In this document: positions 13,001 through 24,000 of the stretch, piece after piece
Layout of the letters: the number at the start of each line of letters is the position of its first letter
Position numbering within the stretch: the first letter of the stretch is position 1
Assembly: GCF_024586455.1 (NCBI RefSeq)
Contig: NC_065922.1
Location: forward strand, 14,318,089-14,382,088
Direction of reading: 5' to 3'
From: Bactrocera neohumeralis
Lineage: Eukaryota > Arthropoda > Insecta > Diptera > Tephritidae
DNA: 64,000 nt
Made by a program: the position numbers and the translations under genes
The notes under the pieces: model-generated
What the model was told of the DNA's origin: nothing
Seen by the model: the letters and a program-made list of their open reading frames with translations, nothing else
The model's database searches: none

Positions 13001-13482
13001 TACATACAAAACGACTTCATAGGAAAGTGATGTTTTAAATTTGCATGAAAATACTTGAAATCCGATTTGTTTTGTTTTTGTTTTTTGCTGAAATCAAATT
13101 ATATTTTGCGCAAATGACACCTGATTTTTGCATGTGATTTCGTTATGTAACCAAAACCAAATCCACTTGTATAAAAAAGTGAAAATACGTTTAAAATAAA
13201 TCTCAATTATTACTGAATACTCACTATTGCACCACTTTTTTCACAGGATATGATACTTTACCAATAGATTCAATGCAAGGCTTGGAAATAAGCAGCCCAG
13301 TTGGTGGTGGCGGCGGCGGTGGTAACAGTGTGCCACCAAGCGGTGCACCAACTTCACCATATTCGATGGATATGGATGTAGGTGAGATCGATGCTGGGGC
13401 CTTGAATTTTGATTTGGATGCAATGCCGACTCCACCAAATGACAACAACAACTTGGCCGCTTGGTATGACACCGATTGTTAA
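1069..13482 (+). CDS. arm: Armadillo, beta-catenin orthologue (six coding exons)
   Basis: Beta-catenin acts at adherens junctions, linking E-cadherin to alpha-catenin, and as the nuclear coactivator of Wnt/Wingless signalling with TCF. Coding exons are 1069-1099, 5910-7549, 7625-7825, 7887-8159, 9634-9727 and 13247-13482. All introns are GT-AG and phases agree, giving 824 residues (Drosophila about 843). Residues 43-56 carry the phosphodegron (DSGIHS, then T52 and S56) read by CK1/GSK3 and Slmb. The alpha-catenin-binding segment follows, then twelve Arm repeats over about 150-690, then an acidic C-terminal transactivation tail ending WYDTDC. The glycine-rich stretch in the tail is shorter than in Drosophila, which explains the length difference. 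Exon 1 codes only ten residues (MSYMPAQNRT). Its last A joins TG of exon 2 to form Met11, so the splice itself creates a second in-frame ATG. The start at 1069 matches the Drosophila N-terminus. Identity is essentially certain; exon ends were placed by hand. Confidence 0.97.
3336..3917. mobile_element. MITE with GACGGCAGCGTTAATCCGG inverted ends
   Basis: The left end reads TTGACAGACGGCAGCGTTAA followed by TCCGGATTAA, and the right end near 3885-3917 is its reverse complement (TTAATCCGGATTAACGCTGC, then CGTCTGTTAA). A second, weaker pair of the same termini lies inside (3396-3412 and about 3779-3808), which suggests one copy inside another or a duplicated end. No transposase frame is visible. 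The superfamily is unknown. Confidence 0.6.
3918..4037 (-). repeat. SINE/LINE-tail-like dispersed repeat
   Basis: On the minus strand this reads GTTGTTATTGATTTTGTTG, TAGCAACAAC, then CAGTCCTTGATCGGATAAAA and TCTGGGTCCGTCCCGGTTA. The same blocks recur at 23430-23570 and partly at 42010-42080. The CAA-rich end resembles the tails of non-LTR elements. No polymerase III gene boxes were established. Confidence 0.45.
8160..9633 (+). other. arm: arm intron 4
   Basis: This intron lies between the last Arm-repeat exon and the cassette exon. Apart from the repeat at 8625-9010 it is AT-rich sequence with no recognisable element. The acceptor before 9634 is preceded by a CA-rich stretch rather than a strong pyrimidine tract, which fits an exon that can be skipped. 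Confidence 0.6.
8625..9010 (-). repeat. 155-bp-repeat family, reversed partial copy
   Basis: On the minus strand it carries the family blocks TTCATACAAGAACTTCATTT, GATCAGTTTGTAATGCAGCT, ATATGCTATAGTGATC and the 3' segment CTTTATAGGGTCTCTGGCGT, ending near TATACTTTGTTTAAGGTATA. It is diverged from the copies at 37 kb and 63 kb and lies inside arm intron 4. Confidence 0.6.
9634..9727 (+). other. arm: arm exon 5, cassette exon behind a short neural-type isoform
   Basis: The exon is 94 nt, not a multiple of three, between CACAG and GTATGT. Included, it encodes DMLGPEQAYEGLYGQGPPSV and onward, and leads into the full C-terminal tail. Skipped, exon 4 joins exon 6 in another frame and reads six residues (DMILYQ) before a TAG at 13265-13267, giving a 721-residue protein that keeps all Arm repeats but lacks the transactivation tail. 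A neural Armadillo isoform of this kind is known in Drosophila. Confidence 0.75.
9728..13246 (+). other. arm: arm intron 5, 3.5 kb
   Basis: A long AT-rich intron following the cassette exon. It holds a run of about 20 A at 10918-10938, a CT microsatellite at 11416-11458 and a (CAAA)n stretch near 11990-12004. I see no transposon or coding frame in it. Its length and position make it the likely place for signals regulating the cassette exon. Confidence 0.5.
11416..11458 (+). repeat. CT-rich microsatellite in arm intron 5
   Basis: TCTCTCTCT blocks are separated by single TT or TTTA interruptions. Pyrimidine tracts of this kind can bind PTB-like splicing factors, and this one lies downstream of the alternatively used exon 5. 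Any regulatory role is inference. Confidence 0.7.
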
Positions 13483-14290
13483 TAAGCTAATATTATGAAA
13501 ACAAAACAAAATCAAACATTTTAAAGTCGACTCTACCGTTCTTATTATGAGTTCGTTCGTATTCTTTATTTACGATAGTATTAAGTTTCTGCTTCCATTC
13601 GAGGATTAAGCTTATGAATTACTCCTTTTACATTCATACCATACATACATACACTATTTACATTTTATAATTACATATTGATTTTTATTAAAACACACAT
13701 TTTTTCGGCATCTAAAACGAAGCAAGCATTTTTATTTTCTGCAACGCAATGTCGCCAAATTAGCAAAAAACGCGTTTATACTCTTAAGAAATAAGAACAA
13801 AAAATACGTACACACAAACATATAAACGCATATAGAAGATTCAAATATTTAAAGGGCTCATTCAAGTGCATCGAATCTTAAGTCTTAAAACATATAATTA
13901 CATACATTAAAAACCGATTAAAAAATTGAAATTTGAAAGTTAAAAAAATAAATGACATAAGAAAAGTAAACAACACATCGCTGTAATGCAAAATATCTAT
14001 GAAAGAAAATCAGCCACAAGTTGAAAAAGGAGTATTATCAAGAATTTTTGTAGAAGGAATAAATTAAAAATTACTTAAATGTACAAGCATATCCGCAGAT
14101 AAGATACTTACATACATACTTACTGAACTTACAAAATTACACATTTACATATGTATGTGTTATTTTTTTCATGCAAACAAAAAATTCTTATCTGTAACAA
14201 GTGCAAGCGTAAGCGCGATTTGAATAAATATGTGAATGTTTTCACATTTTATGGAATTAAATTTCAAAGTGTTTAATTAAATATGTAATC
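13483..14290 (+). terminator. arm: arm 3' UTR with several poly(A) signals
   Basis: Downstream of the arm stop the sequence is AT-rich, with AATAAA hexamers near 13948, 14059 and 14223. Which one is used cannot be told from sequence. The retrotransposon debris starting around 14.35 kb sets a likely outer limit. Confidence 0.45.
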
Positions 14291-14344
14291 AATGGTAATC
14301 GTAAGTATTATTAATGATGTTCCTACGATACTTGTTGTGCTGTT

Positions 14345-14978
14345 TCAGGAATAACATTGAAGCCCTACAACAACTTCCACTACAGCCATTCTCAAAACAA
14401 TCAGGCCTATGTAGTCTGAACGATTGGGATTTATATTAACCAATGACTGGACTCATATCGGTCATATGGAGCAGACTCATTCGAACCGTTCCCACGGCAG
14501 TCGGCAAAAATGTTAGTAAATGTTTTCTGCCGCTACAACAACTCATCAGCAGCAGTCCTCAAAACTAAAGAAGCCACCACAACAAATGATAATATTTTTA
14601 CGAAGCGCCCGTCAGAATTATGGGCACATGTAATAGCAAGTTCATTATTACCATTGCTAGTGGTGATCTGATAAATAGCATAACCTGGCGACCTTTGTAG
14701 ACTCTCGCGTCAGACCATCTACACATAATTATCTTATCTCCCGACTACTTATCTGAAATATCAAACATATGTCCAGCGTGCAATAAGTCTCCGCATGACA
14801 ATAGCCACCTCTCTGCATGACCTGCTAACCCTACAGATCTGACACCCTTCTCCCTTTGGTCCGACCCCGTCGAAACAGCAGGTTTCCTGGGCCTACTGTT
14901 GGATTACTTCGATGACAACTTATCTAATCCTTACTACGTATCTTAATGAGAATGAGGTAGCCGTTACAACAACAACAG
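14345..14978 (+). mobile_element. Non-LTR retrotransposon 3' fragment, copy 1
   Basis: From about 14718 the plus strand translates as the C-terminal zinc-knuckle-like end of a Jockey/I-type polymerase protein: ISNICPACNKSPHDNSHL, a TGA in place of the next cysteine codon, then PANPTDLTPFSLWSDPVETA and GFLGL. The stop and drift make it a dead 5'-truncated copy. It ends in a CAA-repeat tail at about 14966-14978. The 14345-14717 part is less certain and may be another fragment. Confidence 0.6.
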
Positions 14979-14989
14979 CTATTTTTGCA

Positions 14990-15262
14990 AAAATAAATAA
15001 CACTTACCGATCCAAAAGGGGATCGCCGAAAAAACAGCCCTTGGCTTCGGGGTCGTTGGAATGTTACCACCGCCCCGACATATCCAACGTATGCCTGCAA
15101 TGAGTTTCCGCATGCCACTGGCCACCTCTTTGCGTGTGCCAACCCCACTCCTAACACCTTTTCTCCTCATCTAACACCGTTTTCTCACTAGATGACGTCG
15201 AGGTTATAACCGTTATACTAACGGGGATTAGATATACGTTAGAACAACAACAACAAAAATAA
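14990..15262 (+). mobile_element. Non-LTR retrotransposon 3' fragment, copy 2
   Basis: A second copy of the same 3' end directly follows the first. It reads PDISNVC, then after a small frame change CNEFPHATGHLFACANP, and finishes with GTTAGAACAACAACAACAAA near 15240-15262. Two head-to-tail fragments with CAA tails suggest independent insertions at a favoured site or a segmental duplication. Confidence 0.6.
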
Positions 15263-16284
15263 ATTAAACAGGAGCTCGTATCAAAGAGCTGTAATATCGA
15301 CAAGCGCACTTTCTTCGTTACTTGACTACTAAACTGTAATAGGATATCATATATAAAATGTTACCATTCATTCTAATATAGAGTCTTTGCCGTTAACCAA
15401 CATTTTAGGTAGATGCGTGTACCGTAATTTTTAAAACCCGCATTAAAAATTAATTTTCGGTACTACAATCTTTCATTTGTGTTACCTTGTTATTGGGTTC
15501 AAGTCCATGCTTTAGATTTGAACATTATCCATTATTGCCACATTTACTGGTGTACTTAAATAAAAGCGTTGAGCCAGTGAATGTAAAAAAACTCCGTTTG
15601 TATAAGTAATAAGCATCGTGCGACAAGAAATTATTCAAAAAATTACAATTTTTTGGTTTTCTGAAACCAATTTTATATGTTTATTAGAATTTCTTCCTTT
15701 TTGACAGCCAATTTTACAATTCAATTTTGACAGCACATAAAGTCAAAATTGAATTTTTCAACGCTCAGCGTTGCCGCAGCGTTCATTTAGGTATGTGCCG
15801 TACAAAATCTTTGATTGTGAGGAACTTTTGACAGTAATTTGTTTTTATTTAGGGACGGCAGCTATAGACATTTTTAGCTAAATATTGAAAAGAGAATATA
15901 AAATATTTACATTGTTTTTACTACGCATTAAATTATAAATTTCAATGGAATTATATAAATATTGTTTCAATTTTACATTTAAAAAAATCGTTTGTTATAA
16001 AGTAATGGCAACCATGCTGACTACACAAGTGCTGTTCGCTTGAAAAGAAATGGCCCCACGGATTTTGACGTTAGTCATCGCCGCAGAAAAGAAGTAAAGA
16101 AATTCCAATTGTTACAAATTCGCGGCTGACAATATAATTATATTATTTTTTCATCTATTAACTGTGAAGTAAAAAGTGTAATAGTGTATAAAAACAGCAT
16201 AAATATAGCAGCGGTTGGATCTGCAAGAGAAGAATTTGATAGCAGTAATTGTTGGTGGACAAGTCAACATTACCAACAGAGGAA
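15263..16284 (+). other. Arp2 upstream region
   Basis: This interval has no gene. The segment from about 16050 to 16284 is the presumed Arp2 promoter and 5' UTR; I did not find a convincing TATA box or initiator. A purine/pyrimidine-mixed stretch at 15660-15790 contains AATTTTGACAGC-type short repeats of unknown origin. Confidence 0.3.
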
Positions 16285-19200
16285 ATGGATAGCAAGGGAC
16301 GCAATGTTATCGTGTGCGATAATGGAACCGGTGTATGTATTATGGTTTATAGGTCTGACCACACCTATACAGATTTCATTTTTACGCGAAGTGTTTCTAA
16401 AATACTTACAATATAAGTTTACCTTATCAAAATTAGGTTTGGCATAATGTCACTTTGCTTTGAAGTATTTGTTTGGTTGGTTGTTTGCCAACTTGGCCCT
16501 ATGTACATGCAAAGCTATCCAAAGCAAATTTAAATATTTACATACGTGATACGTGTGGCTCCAAAATGCATTTAGTGCTGTGCTAATAAATGTCGTTTTT
16601 AACTTTATGCTTGCATATGCAAGTACCATGCTAATACCATGTTTGAAATTAGTAAAAAAGAAGGTCTGTTGCATTAGTCACGCCAAGTGGCTATTGAAAG
16701 CAACCATAAATGGGGCTTTCTTTATCTGCTTTTTATTATCTATGACTTTGAGTTTGCTTACAATACATATTGGAGGTAATTGTTAGTAACATGCTGGTGT
16801 TATTTATAAGAAAATTAAATTGTTCACTAATTCGCAATATTAATCGAATATTTTAATTTCAAAGCTTTGTATTTTAAATATGCAATTTGTTATGCCAATC
16901 GGATGTTTATCTTATTGGTTTTATATTTAAACGGGTTTAATTAATTTTTCCTAAAAATTTTAAACTTTCACGGTTCCAAAGTCTTTGAATTGAAAACACT
17001 CGCTTTGATGTACTTACATGAATTTGTGTACATTTGTGCTACTCGCTCTCATATTTTTTACTCTTAATTCTTTGTAGTTTGTCAAATGCGGTTATGCTGG
17101 CAGCAACTTCCCCGCGCACATATTTCCCTCCATGGTGGGCAGACCGATCATACGCGCGGTTAATAAAATTGGTGACATCGAAGTGAAGGTGAGTTTGAAA
17201 TTGTTACAATATTTACAAATTAAAAAATTTAATTAATTTTACTTAGGTCTTCAATATTTTTAGAAGTGACGTTTTTATCAACAATTTGTTAGTAATATTT
17301 AAAATGCAACTTAAATAAGTTGTTGATAAAAGCTTCGATTCGATTGAAAATATGTGGTTAGTTAATGTGCTATAGTGCTTCTTTCTTATTACATACAAAC
17401 ATGCATAAAAAACTGAATGTAACTAAAAGTTACTAAGTTAAAACTATTACATTTATATTAAAAGACTATTCTTACGTATTTTTCTGTTCTTTTCATTGAC
17501 TTTTTTATAAATATTTTTACAGGATTTACATGTCGATGTAAGTCTCTAGTTTTAGTGACACCATTAAACTTAAAATTGTGAACAAATTAGAGTTATTTGT
17601 TTAATTTAGCAATGCCTTCAGTTTATATAATTGCAAAATGTCTTGATAACTACTAAAATATAAAAATGTATGCAAGTGTAAACGCTTCGCAAACAGCTGC
17701 AGCCCATGTAAAAATTGTTTGCTAGACAAATGTTGAGGCTACATTTGACGCATACCTATTGACTAACTCGACCACCTTGCATAGAAAGCCGCTGCTAGCT
17801 AAGCATCTGTTATTGTTTTCTGAATGTACGAAAAAATCTAATATTATGCTAGTTTATTTATCTACTGTTATTATTTCAATGCAGAATGTTTTTCGTGTTT
17901 ACATTAAGATATTCCACTTTTACTTTATGGTGTAAAAAGGCGTTGAAATCTTCGTACTAACAAAGTTGCTAATACTAACATTTTTCGCATGTCAGTGTTT
18001 TTCAATCGCAGTTTGAATTTGAAAGAAATAAAAAATATATATTTTTTTTACTTGAGTTATAAATGTTAATATTTTGGACTGAAAATAAATATTTGGAAAC
18101 ATTTCCTTTGTTGGATAAGAATAATTTGAAATTTCTCAGCTTAATAAGTGAATATATACAAGTGAATATATAAAACGCGAACTTTCTAAAAAGCTCCTGA
18201 CAATCTAAACTATCTTGAGCTAGTGTTTCAAGCAGAAGTATAAAAATTCAAAATCTCTTAAAATTTAACAACCCACAAAATATTTGTTGTTGTAAAAATT
18301 TCCAAAATACATTTTCACCGTGTGCTGTTATGTTTAGATCCCCAATCTGCCACTTAGCCATATCGGAGTGAACCTGATTGTATATATTTGTAGTTGCAAG
18401 TAACCGAAGCTGAAATCGCGATTTAGTCTAGATAGAGAATACACATAAATATTGTTTGTACAGTGTTTCAGCAATTTCCCGATTAATTTGTTATGCGTTC
18501 TATAAATTGTAATTTTGTATTCGCATGCTTGGTTTACTAAATGCTTCTATTATTGGTGTCGCACAACAAAACTTTTACAGGATCTTATGGTGGGTGATGA
18601 AGCGTCACAGCTACGTTCGCTCCTAGAGGTGTCCTATCCAATGGAAAATGGTGTGGTACGCAATTGGGAGGATATGTGTCACGTGTGGGACTACACTTTT
18701 GGACCAAAAAAAATGAATATTGATCCAAAGAATACAAAAATTCTGCTTACAGAGCCGCCCATGAATCCACTGAAGAATCGGGAAAAGATGATCGAAGTAA
18801 GTATACTGAAAATGGCTTTTACAATGTATGGAATTTTAATAACATTAAAATGTTCCGCAGGTGATGTTTGAAAAGTACGGCTTCGATTCGGCTTATATTG
18901 CAATACAAGCGGTGTTAACGCTCTACGCGCAAGGTCTGATTTCGGGCGTGGTCATCGACTCGGGCGACGGTGTGACTCACATTTGTCCAGTGTACGAGGA
19001 ATTCGCATTGCCACATTTAACCAGACGACTGGACATAGCCGGTCGCGATATCACACGATATCTGATTAAGGTTAGTTACATGAACATATTAATATAATGC
19101 TAAAGTTTAAAAAAATTAAAAATTATTAAATTGGTATCTTACAGTTACTGCTGCTACGTGGTTATGCTTTTAATCATTCCGCTGACTTTGAAACCGTGCG

Positions 19201-20095
19201 CATGATGAAGGAGAAGCTCTGCTATATCGGCTACGACATCGAGATGGAACAGCGTTTGGCGTTAGAAACCACTGTGCTGGTTGAGTCATATACGGTGCGA
19301 AATACCCACCAATTGTTTTGAACAATATATTAATTTTTCTAATTATAGTTACCCGATGGTCGTGTGATAAAGGTGGGCGGTGAGCGCTTTGAGGCGCCCG
19401 AGGCGCTATTCCAACCACATTTAATAAATGTGGAAGGGCAAGGCATAGCTGAGTTAGTGTTTAACACGATACAAGCTGCCGATATCGATATGCGCCCGGA
19501 ATTGTATAAGCATATCGTGCTATCTGGAGGTTCAACCATGTATCCAGGTCTTCCTAGTCGATTGGAGCGTGAAATTAAGCAATTATATTTGGAACGAGTG
19601 CTCAAAAACGATATAGATAAATTAGCGGTACGTAAAATTAAAAACAAAAAAATGTATATAAAACTTTAACAGAAAAAATGTTAATTGAAAGAAATTAAAA
19701 AAAAAAAATTAAAAGAAAAAAAATTAAAATTAAAAGAAAAAAAAAATAAAAAGGAATTAAAAAAATAGAAAGAAATTAAAAAAATAAAAAGTAATTAAAA
19801 AAATGAAAAAAATAAATAAAAAGAAATCGGAAGAAAAAATTAAAATTTAACAGAAAACCTATAAAAAATTAAAAAAAAAAAATTAATTTTACGAAAAAAA
19901 TTATAAAAATATTTTTCTTTGCAGAAATTCAAAATTCGTATTGAAGATCCGCCACGACGAAAAGATATGGTTTTCATTGGTGGCGCTGTTTTGGCTGAAG
20001 TGACAAAGGATCGCGATGGCTTTTGGATGTCGAAACAAGAGTATCAAGAACAAGGACTCAAAGTATTACAAAAACTTACGAAGAGCACACAGTAG
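16285..20095 (+). CDS. Arp2: Actin-related protein 2 of the Arp2/3 complex (seven exons)
   Basis: Arp2 is the actin-like subunit that, with Arp3, templates the new filament at branched actin junctions. Exons are 16285-16332, 17078-17188, 18581-18796, 18861-19070, 19145-19294, 19349-19627 and 19925-20095. Together they give 394 residues, equal to human ACTR2, and all joins are phase 0. Family landmarks are MDSKGRNVIVCDNGTGFVKC at the N-terminus (phosphate loop 1), VVIDSGDGVTHICPVYE (phosphate loop 2), RRLDIAGRDITRYLIK, and VLSGGSTMYPGLPSRLERE, with KDMVFIGGAVLA near the C-terminus. Intron 5 has the weak donor GTGCGA and is only 54 nt. Intron 6 is almost pure A/T with long AAATTAAAA runs. The Drosophila orthologue is Arp14D. 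The 1.4-kb intron between exons 2 and 3 holds a candidate 15-nt alternative exon. Identity is certain and exon edges are good. Confidence 0.96.
17523..17537 (+). other. Arp2: Candidate 15-nt alternative microexon of Arp2
   Basis: A 15-nt stretch (GATTTACATGTCGAT) sits between a pyrimidine-rich acceptor ending TTTTTACAG and a strong donor GTAAGT. It is in phase with both neighbours and would insert DLHVD between EVK and DLMVGDEA, raising Arp2 from 394 to 399 residues. Its first two codons mimic the start of exon 3. Two ACTR2 isoforms differing by five residues are, as I recall, annotated in human. Confidence 0.65.
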
Positions 20096-21097
20096 TAGCA
20101 AAGGCTAAAGAATTATGGAAAAAATTAATATTGTTAGCATTCAAGTTATACCTACAGTTGCGTTTTGTACTATGTTTTTATAACTTGTAGTACTACAAAT
20201 ATGTATATTTAAGTTAAAAAATGACAAGACAGTACTGTTATCTATAAATAATTTTCAAACAGTCTATATTAACAACGTCTATTTATGAAATTGATTATTC
20301 CTCACACGCTTTTAACTTTCTAGTTTCTAATCCTTTTTTTCTATTTTAAAATAAAATGGTAAACATTCGTTTTTTATGACTTGCTCGCCACTATTGCCGT
20401 AAGATACAAATATTATTTACATATACGCTTTGTGTAGGAAGGTAATGAAAAAAATGCATTTAATTTTTGTGTGCGTAAGCTATGAAAAACCGTTTAAATG
20501 TACTGTAAACTGTAAAAATCTTACTACTTCTATCCCATTGTATGCCAATTCTACTTAGCACGAAAACAAGTTTTCACTGTTGCTATAATTTAAAAGATAA
20601 AAAATGAAATATTTTTATTTAATCTAAGCTGATATTGGTTGTTTCTTAACTAATTGGAAAAAAATCAAAAATAAATGGTAAGAGTTTTAATAACTAGTCG
20701 CTGAAGTAGATTTGATTTACACTCTACAAAATAGTTGTACTAAAAGAAAAGTTGTTAAGTTTTATTCTTAGATTGCCTATAAATTTTCCAGAATCCTTTT
20801 TCTATAGCAATGCAATGACTTTTCACATTTTCATAAAAAAAAAAAAACAATATTAAAATGATGCTTTGCAAAAATTTTTATTTCGAGGCAGAAAATAAAG
20901 CAACAGCTGCTACACTGTTAGACAGAATTCTGCCGCTACCACAACAGCTGCTGTACTGTTAGACTTTGCATAATATAAACAATAATAATAAAAACTTATT
21001 AAATGAATTTTAGACTTTTTAAATAAACTTTCAATCGAAAATCACCAAGAAATGCAACTTTTAAGTAAATGCCCATGTGAATCATTATCGTCGAAAT
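20096..21097. other. Convergent 3' regions of Arp2 and the NIF3-like gene
   Basis: The two genes point at each other here. AATAAA near 20349 could serve Arp2. For the minus strand, TTTATT at about 20876-20882 could serve the NIF3-like gene. A short direct repeat with GCTGCTAC-like words lies at 20904-20962. There is no open frame of note. Confidence 0.45.
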
Positions 21098-24000
21098 TTA
21101 AGTTTTAACGATTGTTTTTAAGGGGTCTTTGTCTTTTTCGGAAATAGTCACTTCACAATCACCCTTTAGCATATCGTACAGTTTCGTCTCGAATTTACGT
21201 AGAAAACCGCGTTCGGAGTTGCTATGATTGCACAAGATCACGGAAACGTTTTGATGACTTGCATCCAATAAATCGTGATGAGACATTTCGCCGGTTATAT
21301 AAAGATCCGCCTCGAAGCCTTTAAGTACAGATGCACCAGAGCCAGCACAAACCGCTACGACAGTAATTGGCGTCTCTAGGTTATGATTTATACCCAATGA
21401 CAAATGTACATCGAGACCAATGTGTCGCTGAACGCTAGCCACGGCCTGGCTCAAAGTCACCGATGTGGTGAATGTACGTCCTGCGCCACCAAACTCACCA
21501 CCCAAGGCATTAGGCTGAAAACGAAAAAAATTTGAGTCGATTAATAACTTCAAGATTTGTTTATTTGAGTTGCCAGAAACCGTACACCAACAATAACATA
21601 AAAATATTCCACAGTGTTTATATAATTCATTTTATTTATTTATTTAGGTAAAATAGACTTTATCGGAAATACATATGAATACAATTAATAACCTCCACGT
21701 CCCGGTGGTGGAGCGCGCATCATGCCGGGTGGTGGTCCACGTAGTGGTGGGCCACCACGACCCATACCACCAGGCATTGGTGGCATCACGCCGGGCACCA
21801 TACCGGGTAAGGGTGCACCAATCATGGGATTTCGTGGTACGCCTCTACCCATTGGCGTCATATGTTGTTGAGCTGGACCACCTACACCTCTGACAGGTCC
21901 TTGTAAACCAGCCGGTGCCGAAGCAATATTAACCGGCACACCACGTCCAGCAGCACGTCCTAACCCAGGGCCAGCAACTGCACCGGGCATCGGCACACGC
22001 GGTAGTCCCTCCTCTGGTGGTGGTGGTCCTTCGACGGTCAATGAGACTATATTATCACCACGCAATAGCACGAAACCTAAAACACGCTTCTCTTCACGTT
22101 CCGGCACTTTTGAGTTTTTCGAACGAATTTTACGAAATTCTTCACAATCTCCAAGTATCAAGTTCATGTGTTTGTCGAATGCTTTGAATGTGCCAATGAA
22201 AGTGCGCGAGTCTTGCAGCATGATCCGCACCCTATAGTTAAGGTGCTGGATCATTTTATTGTTCTTTCCAATCGTCTGCAAAAAATTGATAACATTGTAA
22301 TTGGATTTATTTACAATTGATTTATATACAACTCACCATGGCTGCGTAATTATTTTAGAAATAGCAGCGAAAAATAAACGATTATCTGCCGAATTTCTGG
22401 CGTTTTGTGAAAGATCTGTCATACACACCGCTTTTATGAAAATTTAGTGTTGCCAGTTGAAAGCAAAAGTTATTTGCACAAAACAATTCAATCAGAGTTG
22501 CAATGGCAATGGCGTTGCCATACGTATTGATATTTGAGTTATTTTACTAATTTACAAGAGCTCTTTATATTAGTATTAATATATATAAATTAATTAAGGT
22601 AATGATTCGCTTTTTTATAATAACGTTTTTGTTATTTTACGTATTTTTATTATCACTAGATTTAAATTTTGTACTTGAGCTAGCATTAAACCAGACAGAA
22701 AGAACTAAGCGTGTACCTATAATATAGGTGCTAAGTACGAGCGAGTCTGATAGTTACTTAGTCTCACCGTCCGTTGGCGCCATTATTGCAGAATAATACC
22801 CCTAGATCCTGATATCGTAACCGTTAGTCCCTTCACAGCAGTATTTGACTCTGTTTAAGCGCAATTCTAATGAGTTTCAACCTCATTTCGTGGCAGTGGC
22901 CGATACAAGAATCCAGTGGAACACACCAGAGGTGAAGAAGTAATTGAAACAGTGAACTTCAATAGGCGAACTTGCATCGAAGAAGGCGGAAACTCTCCCA
23001 TTGGCCGAAAAGGTGACGGAATACATAAAGTCTACGTTGACTACATGGAAAAAATACTCTTCTACCACCGACAATATGCCGTCTCGTACCTCCAAATTGA
23101 CAGAAATGGGCTGCAAACTGCTACTTCATCCACCGTATTCTCCAGATGTAGTCCCGCGCGACTTCCTTTTGTTTCCGAGCTCCAAAAGTCGAGTTCAGGG
23201 AGAATGTTATTCCTGCCTCAGAGGACCCACTTTCAGTTCACCAAAAAATGTACTTATCAGAAGGATTAATGAAGTTGGACCACCGATGGTTCAAGTGTAT
23301 CGTTTTAAAAAGCTATGTTGAGGATTAAATCTTCCAACATTTTCATTGTTCTTTCGTAAGCTAAGTACTCATTGGATCAACTTGTGATTAGATTCTTTAT
23401 GACAATAATCAGCTCTAAATAAAACTCCACGCAGACCTGACTGTTGTAGCAGCTTAATATATTCCTCGAATAATTTTTAAGAATGTTGCCGAATATCCAA
23501 TGCTTATTCGGTTAAAAACCGGGTCCGTTCCGGTTACATGCAAGCGACTGTCGCTGGAACGGATTCTAAGCACATCTCTTCATGGTATGTCCACCCGTAG
23601 ATGAAGTAGTCAACTCCAAATTAATAAAAAAAAAAACAACAATAATGGATAACTTAAATAACAACAACAATAATCATCGGTAAGATAATAATATATAAGA
23701 ACTGTTGATATGATCCCATCCTTGCCAGGAGGAGGCCATCGAGAAGTAGTAGTTAGAGGTCCGCACTACTCCGTGGGTCTTGGGTTCAATACTAGTTCCA
23801 CTTAACATAAAAAACTGTTTCTAGTTATGGTTACGTTGATTGTCAAAAACATACTGCGCAATGTCTGCCGAGACCTGTTTTGCTTTTAAAGTGAATATAC
23901 TATACATATGTACATACATATGTATATTATATGTTGCGGATCAGTGAGGCGGATATTTTCAAGAAAAAACAATAAACATTTCCGGTTGTTTGTCCGCAAA

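Noticed and set aside
16184..16447. Open frame over the Arp2 start
   Set aside because: Starts at GTG, runs in another frame through Arp2 exon 1 and into the intron; no homology.
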